Source: Rhizobiales bacterium 62-47 (GTDB lineage: Bacteria > Pseudomonadota > Alphaproteobacteria > Rhizobiales > Xanthobacteraceae). Taken from it: 64,000 nt of DNA. A model generated the notes under the pieces. The model was not told where the DNA came from. It saw only the letters and a list, made by a program, of their open reading frames with translations, and did no database searches. The stretch spans positions 123,140 to 187,139 of the forward strand of contig MKVX01000018.1 in the NCBI GenBank assembly GCA_001899255.1, written 5' to 3'. How positions within the stretch are numbered: the stretch's first letter is position 1; each line of letters starts with the position of its first letter. Position numbers and translations under genes: made by a program. Of this stretch, positions 36,853 through 47,279 are shown one piece after another.

Positions 36853-37839
36853 CCCAGCGTCGGGTGGATAGATGAGGCTGCCATTGTAGCGCAGGCCATT
36901 GTCGCGATCCCTTGCGAGCAACAGCGGGCCGTCGAGATCGACATAGCGCGCACGCTGCGCAACCAGCATGGCCGGGGCCATTGCCAGTGATGTCGCCACC
37001 ATGCAGCCGACCATGATGTCGAAGCCGAGTGCCTGCGCGGCGTCTGCCATTGCCATCGCCTCGGTCAGGCCGCCGGTCTTGTCAAGCTTGATGTTGACGG
37101 CGTCATAGCGACCGCGAAGCGCCGTCAGCGAACTCCGGTCGTGAACGCTTTCATCGGCACAGATCGCGATGTGGCGGCGGTCAACCCCGGCCAGAGCTTC
37201 ATCGCGATCAGCCGGCAACGGTTGTTCGATCAGCGTTACACCAGCCTCCGCGCAGGCCGCGAGATGCCGTTCCAGATTGTCCGGCGTCCACGCCTCATTG
37301 GCATCGACGATCAGTTCGGATTTCGGCGCGGCACGGCGAACCGCGGCAATGCGTTCGCTGTCGCCGTTGCCGCCGAGTTTGATTTTCAACAGCGGACGAT
37401 GCGCGGCCTTCGCGGTGGCGGCAGCCATCGCCTCGGGCGAGCCGAGCGAGATGGTAAAGGCCGTGATGCGGGCGTCTGGCGCGGTCCCGCCAAACAGTTG
37501 CCATGCCGGTTTGCTCTGCAGCTTGGCTTCAAGATCGACGAGGGCGCAATCCAGCGCATTGCGCGCCGCTCCGGCGGGCAGGGCGGTCTGCAGCGCGTGC
37601 CGATCCAGCCCGGCAGCCAGGGCCTCCCGTAGCGACAGGATTGTCGCCAGCGTGGTTTCCGGTGTCTCGCCGTAGCGCGCATATGGCACGCACTCGCCAC
37701 GTCCGACGTGTGGGCCGCAGGCGATCTCGGCAAGCACCACCGCGGCCTCGGTCTTGGCGCCGCGGCTGATGGTGAAGGCACCCGCAATCGGCCAGGCTTC
37801 GATCCGGGCAGCAAGCTGCATGGGCATTGGATTTGTCAT
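36841..37839 (-). CDS. L-Ala-D/L-Glu-type dipeptide epimerase (enolase superfamily)
   Basis: Enolase-superfamily enzyme of 332 residues. The muconate-lactonizing fold shows KIKLGG (K152 and K154 in the KxK motif), metal ligands D179, E205 and D229 (VDANEAW, LIEQPL, CADES) and the second catalytic Lys in NIKLDKTGG at 249-257. DxD in the C-terminal YVDLDGPLLL is typical of dipeptide epimerases. It would racemise L-Ala-L-Glu or another dipeptide for peptidoglycan peptide recycling. Specificity is inferred from family pattern only. No amino-acid ABC genes are adjacent. Confidence 0.85.
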   Translation of the reverse strand: MTNPMPMQLAARIEAWPIAGAFTISRGAKTEAAVVLAEIACGPHVGRGECVPYARYGETPETTLATILSLREALAAGLDRHALQTALPAGAARNALDCALVDLEAKLQSKPAWQLFGGTAPDARITAFTISLGSPEAMAAATAKAAHRPLLKIKLGGNGDSERIAAVRRAAPKSELIVDANEAWTPDNLERHLAACAEAGVTLIEQPLPADRDEALAGVDRRHIAICADESVHDRSSLTALRGRYDAVNIKLDKTGGLTEAMAMADAAQALGFDIMVGCMVATSLAMAPAMLVAQRARYVDLDGPLLLARDRDNGLRYNGSLIYPPDAGLWG

Positions 37840-37927
37840 TTGGCTATCGGAACCGACGGCGAATCAGCAGACTGTCCCGCGCAGGATTAGCAATCGTTGC
37901 AACGGTTGAAGGTCGTCTAGCACAAAA

Positions 37928-37961
37928 CAATGAGGCGGAGACCGGAGTCTCCGCCTCATTG
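37928..37961 (-). terminator. intrinsic terminator of the giant coiled-coil gene
   Basis: A perfect 15-bp stem (37928-37942 with 37947-37961) with a 4-nt loop, followed on the minus strand by TTTTGTG, lies 25 bp after the stop of the 1793-codon gene. The duplex spells CAATGAGGCGGAGAC on the left arm. Confidence 0.9.
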
Positions 37962-37985
37962 AAGGGTAAAAGCGGCAGGCGCGAT

Positions 37986-40900
37986 TTATGCCAGCCGGCC
38001 GGCTGCGTGCGCCAGCATCGTGTAAACCAGCCCGGTCTCCGACGTCAGGTGATTGCGGAGCAGCGTGGCGCCATGTTCGTCGCGCGCCACTTCGTCGAGT
38101 AGGCGCTCGAATTCGGCGATGTACCGATCGACCGTTTGCTTGAAGTTGCGGTCGGCCCGGTATTTGCGCGCGACATCATCGAACGTCTTCTGACCCGCGG
38201 GGGTGTAGAGCCTCTTGCTGAACGCTTTGCGCTCACCGCGCTGATAGCGGTCCCACATCTCGGCAGCCAACGTGCGGTCCATCAGGCGGCCGATGTCGAG
38301 CGACAGCGATTCCAGCGAGTTGCCGGTGTTGACCGGGGCGGGTTGCGGCGGCCGCGGGCGAACTGGCTCGCGATTATCGGCGCTGGTATCGGCGCGATTG
38401 AGCAGATCCGAGAGCCAGCCGTCGCGACCCTGATCGGCCGCCGGGCTGACCGACGGCGCCTCCGTGCGGTTCTGGACAGGCAGGCCGAGGTCCGGCGGCG
38501 GCAACGTTGCTGCGCTGTTGCTGCTCTCGCGGCCTCGCTGAGCCGGACGCGGTGCCGGCTCAGCCAACACGTTGGTCGCAACAGCTGCTTGCGGCTCCTC
38601 GCGGCGCGGGGTGCTCGATCGCTCGGCTGCGACGACGTCGAGGCCGCGGCCGTGGCGCGCAACGATGCGGTTGAGCTCGGCTAGTGCCTCGATTTGATCG
38701 ACGATCACCTTCCGCATCTGAGCGGTGCCTTCGGCTGCTTCCTGCGGCATCTCGAACACGCCGCGGCGCAATTCCTCGCGGGTCGCTTCGAGTTCCTGAT
38801 GCATTTCATAGGCCATCTGCTTCATGTTCTGCACCATCGACGAGAACTTCTCGGTCGACTCATGGAACATGGCGTCAGTTTCCAGCGTGCTCTGCTGATA
38901 GAGCGCGGTCATCGCTTCCATCGTCGCACGGCGCTCTTCCTCGGCCGAGACCCGCACGGCTTCGAACTGCCGGCTGATGGCAGCCGAGCCTGCACCGGCG
39001 GTTTCCGCCACGACGCGTGCGATATCCCGGGCTCGCTCTTCGGCGGCGGCCAGCGACTCGTCGAGCAGGCTGGTGAACCGCGTCAGGCGTTGATCGAGAT
39101 CCGTCGTGCGCAAATCGATGGTGGTGACCAGCGAATCCAGCGCGGCCTTGCGCTCGGCAATCGAGCTGTTGGTGCTCAGGTTGCTCTGTTCGACGGCGGC
39201 TGCAGCCTCGATCAGCGACTTGCCGTGGCTCTCGAACTGGCTCGACAGCGCCGACAAGTCTTCCAAGGCCTTGCTGGTCTTGGTGTGGAACAAGCTCAAC
39301 TGATCGTCCAGCCCCTGCACAGCGGTGCCGTTGCGGGTACTGACGTCGTTGATGGCCGATACGAATTCGGCGACGCGCGTTACCAAAGCGCGTTCCAGCG
39401 AGTTGAGATTGTCGTGGGCGCCGGTCAGAACCTCCTGCAGCAGAATGTTGCCTTCGCGCAGCCGCTCGAACAGCGCCACAGTATCGGTCCGCAGAACCTT
39501 GCTCGTTTCCTGCATTTCCGCGACGGCCGCCATCGAGACTTGACGCGACTGCTCGATGGTGGTGCGCGAAGCCTGCTCGAGATCCTTGAGCGACTTGTTG
39601 ACCGCACCGGTGGCGAGTTCGCCGGCAGCCGTAATTGTCCGCGCAATCGTCGAACTGCTGTTCGAGATCGACTGCGAGAAGACCTGACCGCGGCTTTCGA
39701 TCGATTTCAGCGCTTCGGATGTCACGCGGTCGATATCGACGGTGAGCTGTAGGCTCTTGCTGCCGATCGAATCGACCAGCGAGCCACGCTTGCTGTCGAG
39801 CATCTGCGACAGGCGCTCGGTCTGCTGTTGCATGAAGCCGACGATCTCTTCGGTCTTGCTGGATAGCACGTTGCCCAGGCTGCCGCTGGCGGCCAGAACC
39901 GAACGTTCGATATCCGCAGCGCTCGATTTGACCTTGGTGCTGGCTTCGTTTGCACTGGTAACCAGCGCTCCTTGAGCCGCGAATGCGCTGTTCTGGATCG
40001 CTTCCGTGGTTTCCGCCGCCGTTGATGTAAGGGTCTGCTGAATGGCTTCGGACAACGACTTGATGTGGGCAGCAGCGTCCGCCGAGGAGGTGATCAGCGA
40101 ATTTTGTGCCTCACGTGTGCTGTCGAGAATACGCGTCGCGGTTTGCGCGCCCGTCGTCGTCAGTGTCTGCTCGACATCGTCCGACAGCGCCTTGACGTGA
40201 TCGGCGGCTTGCGAGGATGCGGCAAGCAACGTGTCCTTGACGTCCTGCACGCCTGCGACGATGGAGCCGACCGCCGAACTTGCAGCCGACGCCAAGGTGC
40301 GCTCGATATCCGCCGACAGCGACTTGACGTGCGTGGAGGCGTCTTCCGACGAGGATACGAGGGTGGTTTGAGCTTCGAGAGCGCTGCTCAGCACCGAGTT
40401 CGCGGCTGTTGCGCCGGCGGTCGTGAGGCGGCGTTCGAGGTCGCTGGAAATCGACTCGATATGGCTCGCGACCTCCGACGCGGTGGTCGACAGCGTGGAC
40501 TGAGCCTCGCGAGCGCGATTCAGTAACAATTCGGTCGTTGATGTGCCCGTTTCGGACAACGTCCGTTCGACATCGGCGGTCAGCGACTTGATCTGATTGA
40601 CCGTATCGGTCGAACTGCTCACCAGCAATTGCTGTGCTTCGCGCGCGCTGTTGAGCACGGAGCTCGCCGCGTTGCCGCCCACGAGGCTGATTGCGTTCTC
40701 GACTTCGTTCGAAGCCTGCCGCAACTGTTCGGTGATGTCCGACGAAACCGCGAGCAGGGATTGCTGCGTCGTGCGCGCGCCGCCCTGAATGGTTTCGCTG
40801 GTACTGAGCACAAGATTGGTGAGCGAGCGTTCGGCATCGTCGACGTGCGACTTGATGCCATGCGAGAGTTCCTCGGCGCGGGCCATCAACGTGTCGCTGG

Positions 40901-43367
40901 CCTGGCGTCCGCTGGTTTCGATGCGTCCGGCCACGGCTTCGACGCGCGAACCAAGCAGATCCTCGAAATGTGCGATACGGGTGTCGATATCGGCGGCAAC
41001 AGCGCCGGCGCGGCTCTCGAGTCCCTGATGGATATCCTGGAAACGGGCGGTGATCGTGTCGGCAAGGTGGCTGGTACGACCGTTGATCGTTTCGGTCACG
41101 CCGGCGATACGCTTGTCGATGGCCTCGATGGCCTGAGCTGAGCCCTCGTTCAACGAGGTAGTCAGATGGCCCAGACGCGAGTCGATTGATTGAATTGCCT
41201 GCGAGGCACCTTCGCTCAACGTGGAGGTCAACAGATTGAGCTTGGCGTCGATAGCATCGACCGCCTGTGTCGCCCCAGTCGTCAGCGAGGAGGTGAGATG
41301 GCTGAGCCGCGAGTCGATGGTGTCGATCGCCTGCGAGGTGCCGTCGGACAGTGACGAGGTAAGCTTGTTGATGCGCGTGTCGATGCTCTCGACGGCTTGG
41401 GATGTGCCATCGGACAACGACGAGGTGAGCTTGTTGATGTGCGTGTCGATGCTCTCAATGGCTTGCGTTGCGCCATTGGACAGCGACGACGTCAATCGGT
41501 CGATCCGTCCGTCGATGGTCTCGGTCACCGACTTGGCGCGCGTGTCGAAATTGGTCTCCAGCGCCTTGATCCGACTATCGACGGTCTCGTCAAACGTTCG
41601 GATTTTGGCATCGAGCGAACTATCGAGATGTGTGACGCGCGAATTGAGCGTCGTTTCGAATTGCTGCAGGCGAGTGTCGAGGGTCGCGGTGATCGAGCCG
41701 CTGTTCGATGTCACGCGGTTGTCGAAAGTATCGACGTAGGACTTCAGGCTCTCGGCGATTTCACCGGTGCGCTGCCCCATGCGATCGACGATTTCGCTGC
41801 CATAGGTTTTGACGGTGTGATCGAATTCGGAAATATGGCGGGTGATGAGGGCACCCAGTGTGCCGCTGTCGCGTGCGAACCGCTCGGCGAGATTGGTGCC
41901 CTGGTTCCGCACCAGTTCATCGAAGGCATTGATCTGCAGGCTCAGTGAATCTTGCGCGGATTCGGTCTGGCTGACGACCTTGGCAACCAGCGCATTGACA
42001 GTCGCATCCAGCGCGTGGCTGGCCTTGTCCCCGCTGTTCAGGATGCGCGTCGCGAGCTTGCCGCCTGCCTCGTCGATCTTGGTGACGAGATCGCCGCTGC
42101 GCAGTTCGAGTTCGAGCAACAACGAATCGCCGGAATTGCGGAGCGACTCGTGAAGCTGTTCCGTCCGATCCGAGATGCTGTCGACGATGTTCGAGGATTT
42201 CTGCTCGAATTCCGCGGTAATGCGATCGAGCCGCTCGTTCAGCATCTCATGAACGCGGTCGGCCAGATCGACGAATTCGTTGTGAACGTGACCGGTCTTG
42301 AAGTTCAGGCTCGATGTCAGGCGTTCGCTGGCGTCCAGCACCGCGCGCGTGGTCTCGTTGCTGGCTTCTTCCAGCCGGTCGAGCAGGTCGCCGCCGCGCT
42401 CGCCAAGGGCGAGGATCATGTTGTCGCCCGCATGGCCGAGGGCGTGCGTGATGTGTTCGCCGCGCTCTTCCAGCGCGCTGGTGATGCTTTTGGCGACTTC
42501 GTCGACACGTGACGCGATCGCATCGCTGATCAGAGCGATGTCATGCCTCAAGTCGATCTGCACGCCGGAAATGGCGCTGCGGACCTGCTCGGCCTGACCC
42601 ACCAAATTGTCGCGCTGATGCGCGATATCCTGCAGCAGCGCGCGTATGCGCACTTCGTTGTCGGAATAGGCGCGCTCCAGCGCGGCCACTTCGTTCGCCA
42701 CCAGCGTTTCGAGTTCGCCGGCGCGCGCAATGGCACGCTCCATGCCGTCGCCCATCGCCGCCACTTCGCGACGGATGGCCTGACCGACTGTCACCATCGA
42801 GTCGCTTGCTGCATTTTCCGGTTCGGAAAAGCGGATTGCGACTTGCGCCATCGATTGCGCGATCATGCGCAGTTCCTGACCGCGCCATGCAAGGCTGGCG
42901 AGGAAATAGAACAGCAGGACGGGGGCGAGCAGAACGGCGCCAAGACCGACCACCGCCAGCACGCCGCCGCCTTGCGCAAGCGCCTGCAAAGATGGGGCGA
43001 AACTGTAGGCCAACAATCCGGCGCCAAGCAGCCAGATGCCGGTGAAAATGCTGGCGAGCGCATAGACGTTGCGGGCAGGGCGGCCCTTCTGAATCGCCTG
43101 CAGAATCTGGCCGATCGTTTCGCGGTCGTCGTTGGCGGGACGGCGCGCAAAGCGCGTGTCATCAGTTGTCAGCGGTTCGGGATGGGCGCGGGTATTGAAA
43201 GGGTCTTCGAACGCCGGTTCGTTCACTGACAGCGAAGGGGTGGCATCCTGGCGCTGGTCCGCAAGGTTGCGTTCGGGCGCCGGAGTTTCGCTAATGTTCA
43301 GCGCTTCCTGAATGGCCGAGAGCGCGACTTCTGTCGGATCCTTGGCTTTTTTTGGGTTGTTTGCCAT
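37986..43367 (-). CDS. giant membrane-anchored coiled-coil protein, GPR/RgsE-like (growth pole ring)
   Basis: 1793-residue protein. Residues 1-100 are a disordered cytoplasmic head; two membrane helices lie at about 101-122 and 136-160; then a very long helical region runs to about 1560, a Pro-rich linker follows (about 1590-1680) and a compact C-terminal domain (about 1690-1793) contains MWDRYQRGERKAFSKR and a region with DEVARDEHGATLLRNH. The helical region consists of 22-residue units (2 x 11), clearest between about 540 and 850, and of 44-residue units at about 920-1190. Layout and the segment ALERAYSDNEVRIRALLQDI resemble Agrobacterium GPR and Sinorhizobium RgsE, which form the polar growth ring. 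Orthology is inferred. A CtrA-type box precedes it and a terminator follows. Confidence 0.85.
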   Translation of the reverse strand: MANNPKKAKDPTEVALSAIQEALNISETPAPERNLADQRQDATPSLSVNEPAFEDPFNTRAHPEPLTTDDTRFARRPANDDRETIGQILQAIQKGRPARNVYALASIFTGIWLLGAGLLAYSFAPSLQALAQGGGVLAVVGLGAVLLAPVLLFYFLASLAWRGQELRMIAQSMAQVAIRFSEPENAASDSMVTVGQAIRREVAAMGDGMERAIARAGELETLVANEVAALERAYSDNEVRIRALLQDIAHQRDNLVGQAEQVRSAISGVQIDLRHDIALISDAIASRVDEVAKSITSALEERGEHITHALGHAGDNMILALGERGGDLLDRLEEASNETTRAVLDASERLTSSLNFKTGHVHNEFVDLADRVHEMLNERLDRITAEFEQKSSNIVDSISDRTEQLHESLRNSGDSLLLELELRSGDLVTKIDEAGGKLATRILNSGDKASHALDATVNALVAKVVSQTESAQDSLSLQINAFDELVRNQGTNLAERFARDSGTLGALITRHISEFDHTVKTYGSEIVDRMGQRTGEIAESLKSYVDTFDNRVTSNSGSITATLDTRLQQFETTLNSRVTHLDSSLDAKIRTFDETVDSRIKALETNFDTRAKSVTETIDGRIDRLTSSLSNGATQAIESIDTHINKLTSSLSDGTSQAVESIDTRINKLTSSLSDGTSQAIDTIDSRLSHLTSSLTTGATQAVDAIDAKLNLLTSTLSEGASQAIQSIDSRLGHLTTSLNEGSAQAIEAIDKRIAGVTETINGRTSHLADTITARFQDIHQGLESRAGAVAADIDTRIAHFEDLLGSRVEAVAGRIETSGRQASDTLMARAEELSHGIKSHVDDAERSLTNLVLSTSETIQGGARTTQQSLLAVSSDITEQLRQASNEVENAISLVGGNAASSVLNSAREAQQLLVSSSTDTVNQIKSLTADVERTLSETGTSTTELLLNRAREAQSTLSTTASEVASHIESISSDLERRLTTAGATAANSVLSSALEAQTTLVSSSEDASTHVKSLSADIERTLASAASSAVGSIVAGVQDVKDTLLAASSQAADHVKALSDDVEQTLTTTGAQTATRILDSTREAQNSLITSSADAAAHIKSLSEAIQQTLTSTAAETTEAIQNSAFAAQGALVTSANEASTKVKSSAADIERSVLAASGSLGNVLSSKTEEIVGFMQQQTERLSQMLDSKRGSLVDSIGSKSLQLTVDIDRVTSEALKSIESRGQVFSQSISNSSSTIARTITAAGELATGAVNKSLKDLEQASRTTIEQSRQVSMAAVAEMQETSKVLRTDTVALFERLREGNILLQEVLTGAHDNLNSLERALVTRVAEFVSAINDVSTRNGTAVQGLDDQLSLFHTKTSKALEDLSALSSQFESHGKSLIEAAAAVEQSNLSTNSSIAERKAALDSLVTTIDLRTTDLDQRLTRFTSLLDESLAAAEERARDIARVVAETAGAGSAAISRQFEAVRVSAEEERRATMEAMTALYQQSTLETDAMFHESTEKFSSMVQNMKQMAYEMHQELEATREELRRGVFEMPQEAAEGTAQMRKVIVDQIEALAELNRIVARHGRGLDVVAAERSSTPRREEPQAAVATNVLAEPAPRPAQRGRESSNSAATLPPPDLGLPVQNRTEAPSVSPAADQGRDGWLSDLLNRADTSADNREPVRPRPPQPAPVNTGNSLESLSLDIGRLMDRTLAAEMWDRYQRGERKAFSKRLYTPAGQKTFDDVARKYRADRNFKQTVDRYIAEFERLLDEVARDEHGATLLRNHLTSETGLVYTMLAHAAGRLA
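40000..41700 (-). repeat. tandem 66-bp and 132-bp coding repeats in the giant gene
   Basis: The coding DNA contains many in-frame units of 66 bp (22 residues, pattern QAIDSIDxRINxLTSSL) at about 41050-41700, with neighbours near 41290-41490 almost identical at the base level, and units of about 132 bp (44 residues, starting xxLNSAREAQxxLVSSS) at about 39850-40640. Boundaries are approximate because the outer units fade into general coiled coil. Confidence 0.85.
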
Positions 43368-43747
43368 GTCAGTCTACGCCCTTGTTTTACGCATCAGGTA
43401 GCCCTGCGCGCCCGCAAGCCGCGCGTCCGTCGACGTGCGATCCCGACAGGCGGCCGAGTGCGATTGTTGTGCCCCCCGGCTTGTGCGCTACTTCCCCAAA
43501 CATCCTATTGGCTTGTCGCCTCGAATGAAATGGTCGGGATTAATACAATTTTAATCATCCCTAATCATCGTTAACGCCTGAGGCTGGATTTGCCTGCCGG
43601 CTTCGAAAAAGCGTTGTGAAACGGGCGAATTGAGGCAAAATAGTGGCGTTTTTACGGAAGAGATAAGGCAAGAGCAGCCGAACTGGCGTTAACCAGGTCT
43701 ATGATTGCTGTGGGCAATTACAGCGTGGGAAAATCCGGACTGATCCT
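43368..43747. other. intergenic region between the giant gene and the Hpt gene
   Basis: This 380-bp divergent spacer contains no supported gene. Its central part (about 43536-43580) is AT-rich against its surroundings and holds the CtrA-type box described separately. Another GTTAAC half-site occurs near 43570 and GTTAACC near 43687. It must contain promoters for both flanking genes. Confidence 0.6.
43540..43554. promoter_or_regulatory. candidate CtrA-binding box TTAA-N7-TTAA
   Basis: The sequence TTAATACAATTTTAA fits the alphaproteobacterial CtrA consensus TTAA-N7-TTAA exactly. It lies 173 bp upstream of the giant coiled-coil gene and 193 bp upstream of the Hpt gene, in an AT-rich island. 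One match of this length can occur by chance, but it is placed where a promoter is needed. Confidence 0.5.
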
Positions 43748-44116
43748 ATGGTTTCACCTTCTGTTCCCCCCGAGACAGATGCGGGCGTGATTGATCTCAG
43801 TCACCTTCGCGCAATGACGATGTCCGACGACGCCCTGCAGCGGGAAGTTCTTCAGCTTTTCCTGGCCCAGAGTGACGAAATTACCGCCGCGCTTGCGGCG
43901 TGGCCGGACAATGCCGCAGCGCTGGCGCACACTCTCAAAGGGTCTGCGCGAGCGATCGGTGCCGTTCGCGTTGCCGATGCGGCTGCGGGGATCGAGGACG
44001 CTTTACGCTCAGGGAACACGCATTCGGAGGCAGCCAATGTCGACAGTCTGGCGCGGCTCAATCGCGAAGTTGCTCTCACCTGCGGCGCAATCGCCCGTAT
44101 CTTGCGTGAATCATGA
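43748..44116 (+). CDS. stand-alone Hpt (histidine phosphotransfer) protein
   Basis: Protein of 122 residues with a single Hpt four-helix domain (about 14-118). The phospho-accepting His61 lies in ALAHTLKGSARAIGA, the canonical motif. Such proteins shuttle phosphate between response-regulator receiver domains. There is no kinase or response regulator gene nearby; it is divergent from the giant coiled-coil gene, sharing the spacer with the CtrA-type box. It is not the dimeric ChpT type. Partners are unknown. Confidence 0.9.
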   Translation: MVSPSVPPETDAGVIDLSHLRAMTMSDDALQREVLQLFLAQSDEITAALAAWPDNAAALAHTLKGSARAIGAVRVADAAAGIEDALRSGNTHSEAANVDSLARLNREVALTCGAIARILRES

Positions 44117-44238
44117 GGCCGGCGGTCTCGGCTGGCGGAAAGCACACGGATTTCGCGGCTTCGACTGGCGCGACGCAGCTTGAACCGTTATAGGACAGCG
44201 CAACGATCCATCCCCGCAATTCGTCAGTACGAGCGATC

Positions 44239-44555
44239 ATGGCCAAGATAAACTTTGTCGACCACACCGGCGAAACCCGCACCGTCGAGGTCGATAACGG
44301 CGCGACCGTCATGGAGGCCGCGATCCGCAATGGAATTCCGGGTATCGAGGCGGAATGCGGCGGTGCCTGCGCCTGTGCCACCTGCCACGTTTATGTCGAT
44401 GAAGCGTGGCGCGAAAAGGTTGGTCCACCGTCCCCGATGGAAGAGGACATGCTGGATTTCGGCTTCGACGTGCGACCGAATTCGCGACTGTCGTGCCAGA
44501 TCAAGGTGACCGATCAACTGGACGGCCTGGTGGTCAGCACGCCGGAGCGACAGGC

Positions 44556-44559
<4 letters not shown>
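44239..44559 (+). CDS. [2Fe-2S] ferredoxin, adrenodoxin/putidaredoxin type
   Basis: Electron carrier of 106 residues. The cluster ligands are C40, C46, C49 and C86 (C-x5-C-x2-C-x36-C), the vertebrate-type spacing of adrenodoxin, putidaredoxin and bacterial FdxB. C44 between them is extra. Acidic residues around [11 protein letters not shown] (about 64-74) form the partner-docking surface. Likely partners are cytochromes P450 or assembly enzymes and, possibly, the ferredoxin reductase encoded 650 bp downstream. It overlaps the end of the convergent thioesterase gene by 4 bp. Confidence 0.93.
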
Positions 44560-46233
<1,674 letters not shown>

Positions 46234-46266
46234 GCCGCTTCGATTTTCAATCCAGCTTTCTTTGAC

Positions 46267-46289
46267 GTGGCCGGGTCGATCCCGGCCAC
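46267..46289. repeat. REP-like palindrome (copy 1)
   Basis: Arms GTGGCCGGG (46267-46275) and CCCGGCCAC (46281-46289) with a 5-nt loop, 34 bp after the ferredoxin reductase stop. Its core TGGCCGGG-N5-CCCGGCCA recurs at 61799-61821. It may also end the reductase transcript. Confidence 0.85.
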
Positions 46290-46337
46290 AGATGCGCTTG
46301 CCGGTCCGCTGTCTCCGCCGAACGGCGCAGTCCCAAC

Positions 46338-47279
46338 CTATTGAGGGTAGGCCTTCAAGGCTATTTCGAGCCAGTCGGCTTGCGGGGCGGAGTCTTCATC
46401 GACAGAACCGTAAGGTGTCGATGTACTGCGCCGCCGATAAGCGGCGAAGTAAGATGCGTAGCGCTTCGGACTGATTGTCTTGCCGGCGTATTTGGACCGT
46501 TTCGAAAATCGCGTTTTGCCTGGTATCAGAACGAGGGATTTCCCGCGCTGGATGCACTCTCGTGCTTGCGGTGTCGCGATATGTTTTGACGGATGGTCTG
46601 AACAGGCGACTGAAACATTGTAAGTCGGGTCGGAAATTTCCCATGCGCCGTCGAGCCAAGCCTCCACGGTGACATGCGTTTGGTACATATCCTTGCCGGA
46701 GAGATAGTTCTCGCCAGCGAGCTGGACGAAGCGGGACGGAATGCCGATCGCGTGCAGCGCCCAGCTATAAGCAAGTCCTGCACCGCCGCACATCATTCCG
46801 TCTGAACTGTCGGAACTCAACGCAGTCCAGAGCGTCGCGGGGCTCGCCCCCGGCAAATCTTCGGGGCCACCATCATACTCGCGATAGATGTAGTCACGAA
46901 CCGCAAGTGCCGCTTTGCGGGCATTCAGCGTGCCCTTCAAGGGAAGGTTCGCATCGCCGCGAACCATGTTCGCGGCAAGTTCGGCGTAATTACTCTCTGC
47001 TTGTTTCTGTGCCGTCGAGAGCGTGGCGGAAGTGCTCTCCATCAGCTCCTTGGTCGCCGACAATTCGTGGGCCGTACTTTGCGCGAGCCTCCGTGCGGTC
47101 AACAGGTCTGCGGCGGTAATGTCGGCGCGGTTTCGGGTTGCCGTGAGCTCAGCGACAATAGTGTCAGTCAAGGTTTGAGACTGAATGGCGATCGTACGAT
47201 AGCGCCATGCCATGTAGGTCGGCGGCGTGCCAACTGCGATCAGCCCGGCCAGCAGCAAGCCGGCAAATTTCAACTTCAT
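46338..47279 (-). CDS. transglutaminase-like cysteine peptidase-fold protein, membrane-anchored
   Basis: Protein of about 313 residues. Residues 1-20 form a hydrophobic anchor or signal, then about 25-105 form a Thr/Ala/Glu-rich helical stalk, then the catalytic domain. The triad of the transglutaminase-like fold is visible: Cys in DGMMCGGAGLAYSWA, His in YQTHVTVEAWLDG and Asp in WEISDPTYN. The substrate is unknown; family members cleave or crosslink peptides. I used the ATG at 47279, which starts MKLKFAG just before the hydrophobic stretch. It is divergent from the DUF2147 gene. Confidence 0.78.
   Translation of the reverse strand: MKLKFAGLLLAGLIAVGTPPTYMAWRYRTIAIQSQTLTDTIVAELTATRNRADITAADLLTARRLAQSTAHELSATKELMESTSATLSTAQKQAESNYAELAANMVRGDANLPLKGTLNARKAALAVRDYIYREYDGGPEDLPGASPATLWTALSSDSSDGMMCGGAGLAYSWALHAIGIPSRFVQLAGENYLSGKDMYQTHVTVEAWLDGAWEISDPTYNVSVACSDHPSKHIATPQARECIQRGKSLVLIPGKTRFSKRSKYAGKTISPKRYASYFAAYRRRSTSTPYGSVDEDSAPQADWLEIALKAYPQ

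Noticed and set aside
39850..41700. possible CRISPR or satellite array
   Set aside because: The repeats are in frame, of 66 or 132 bp with no unique spacers, and code for regular coiled-coil units.
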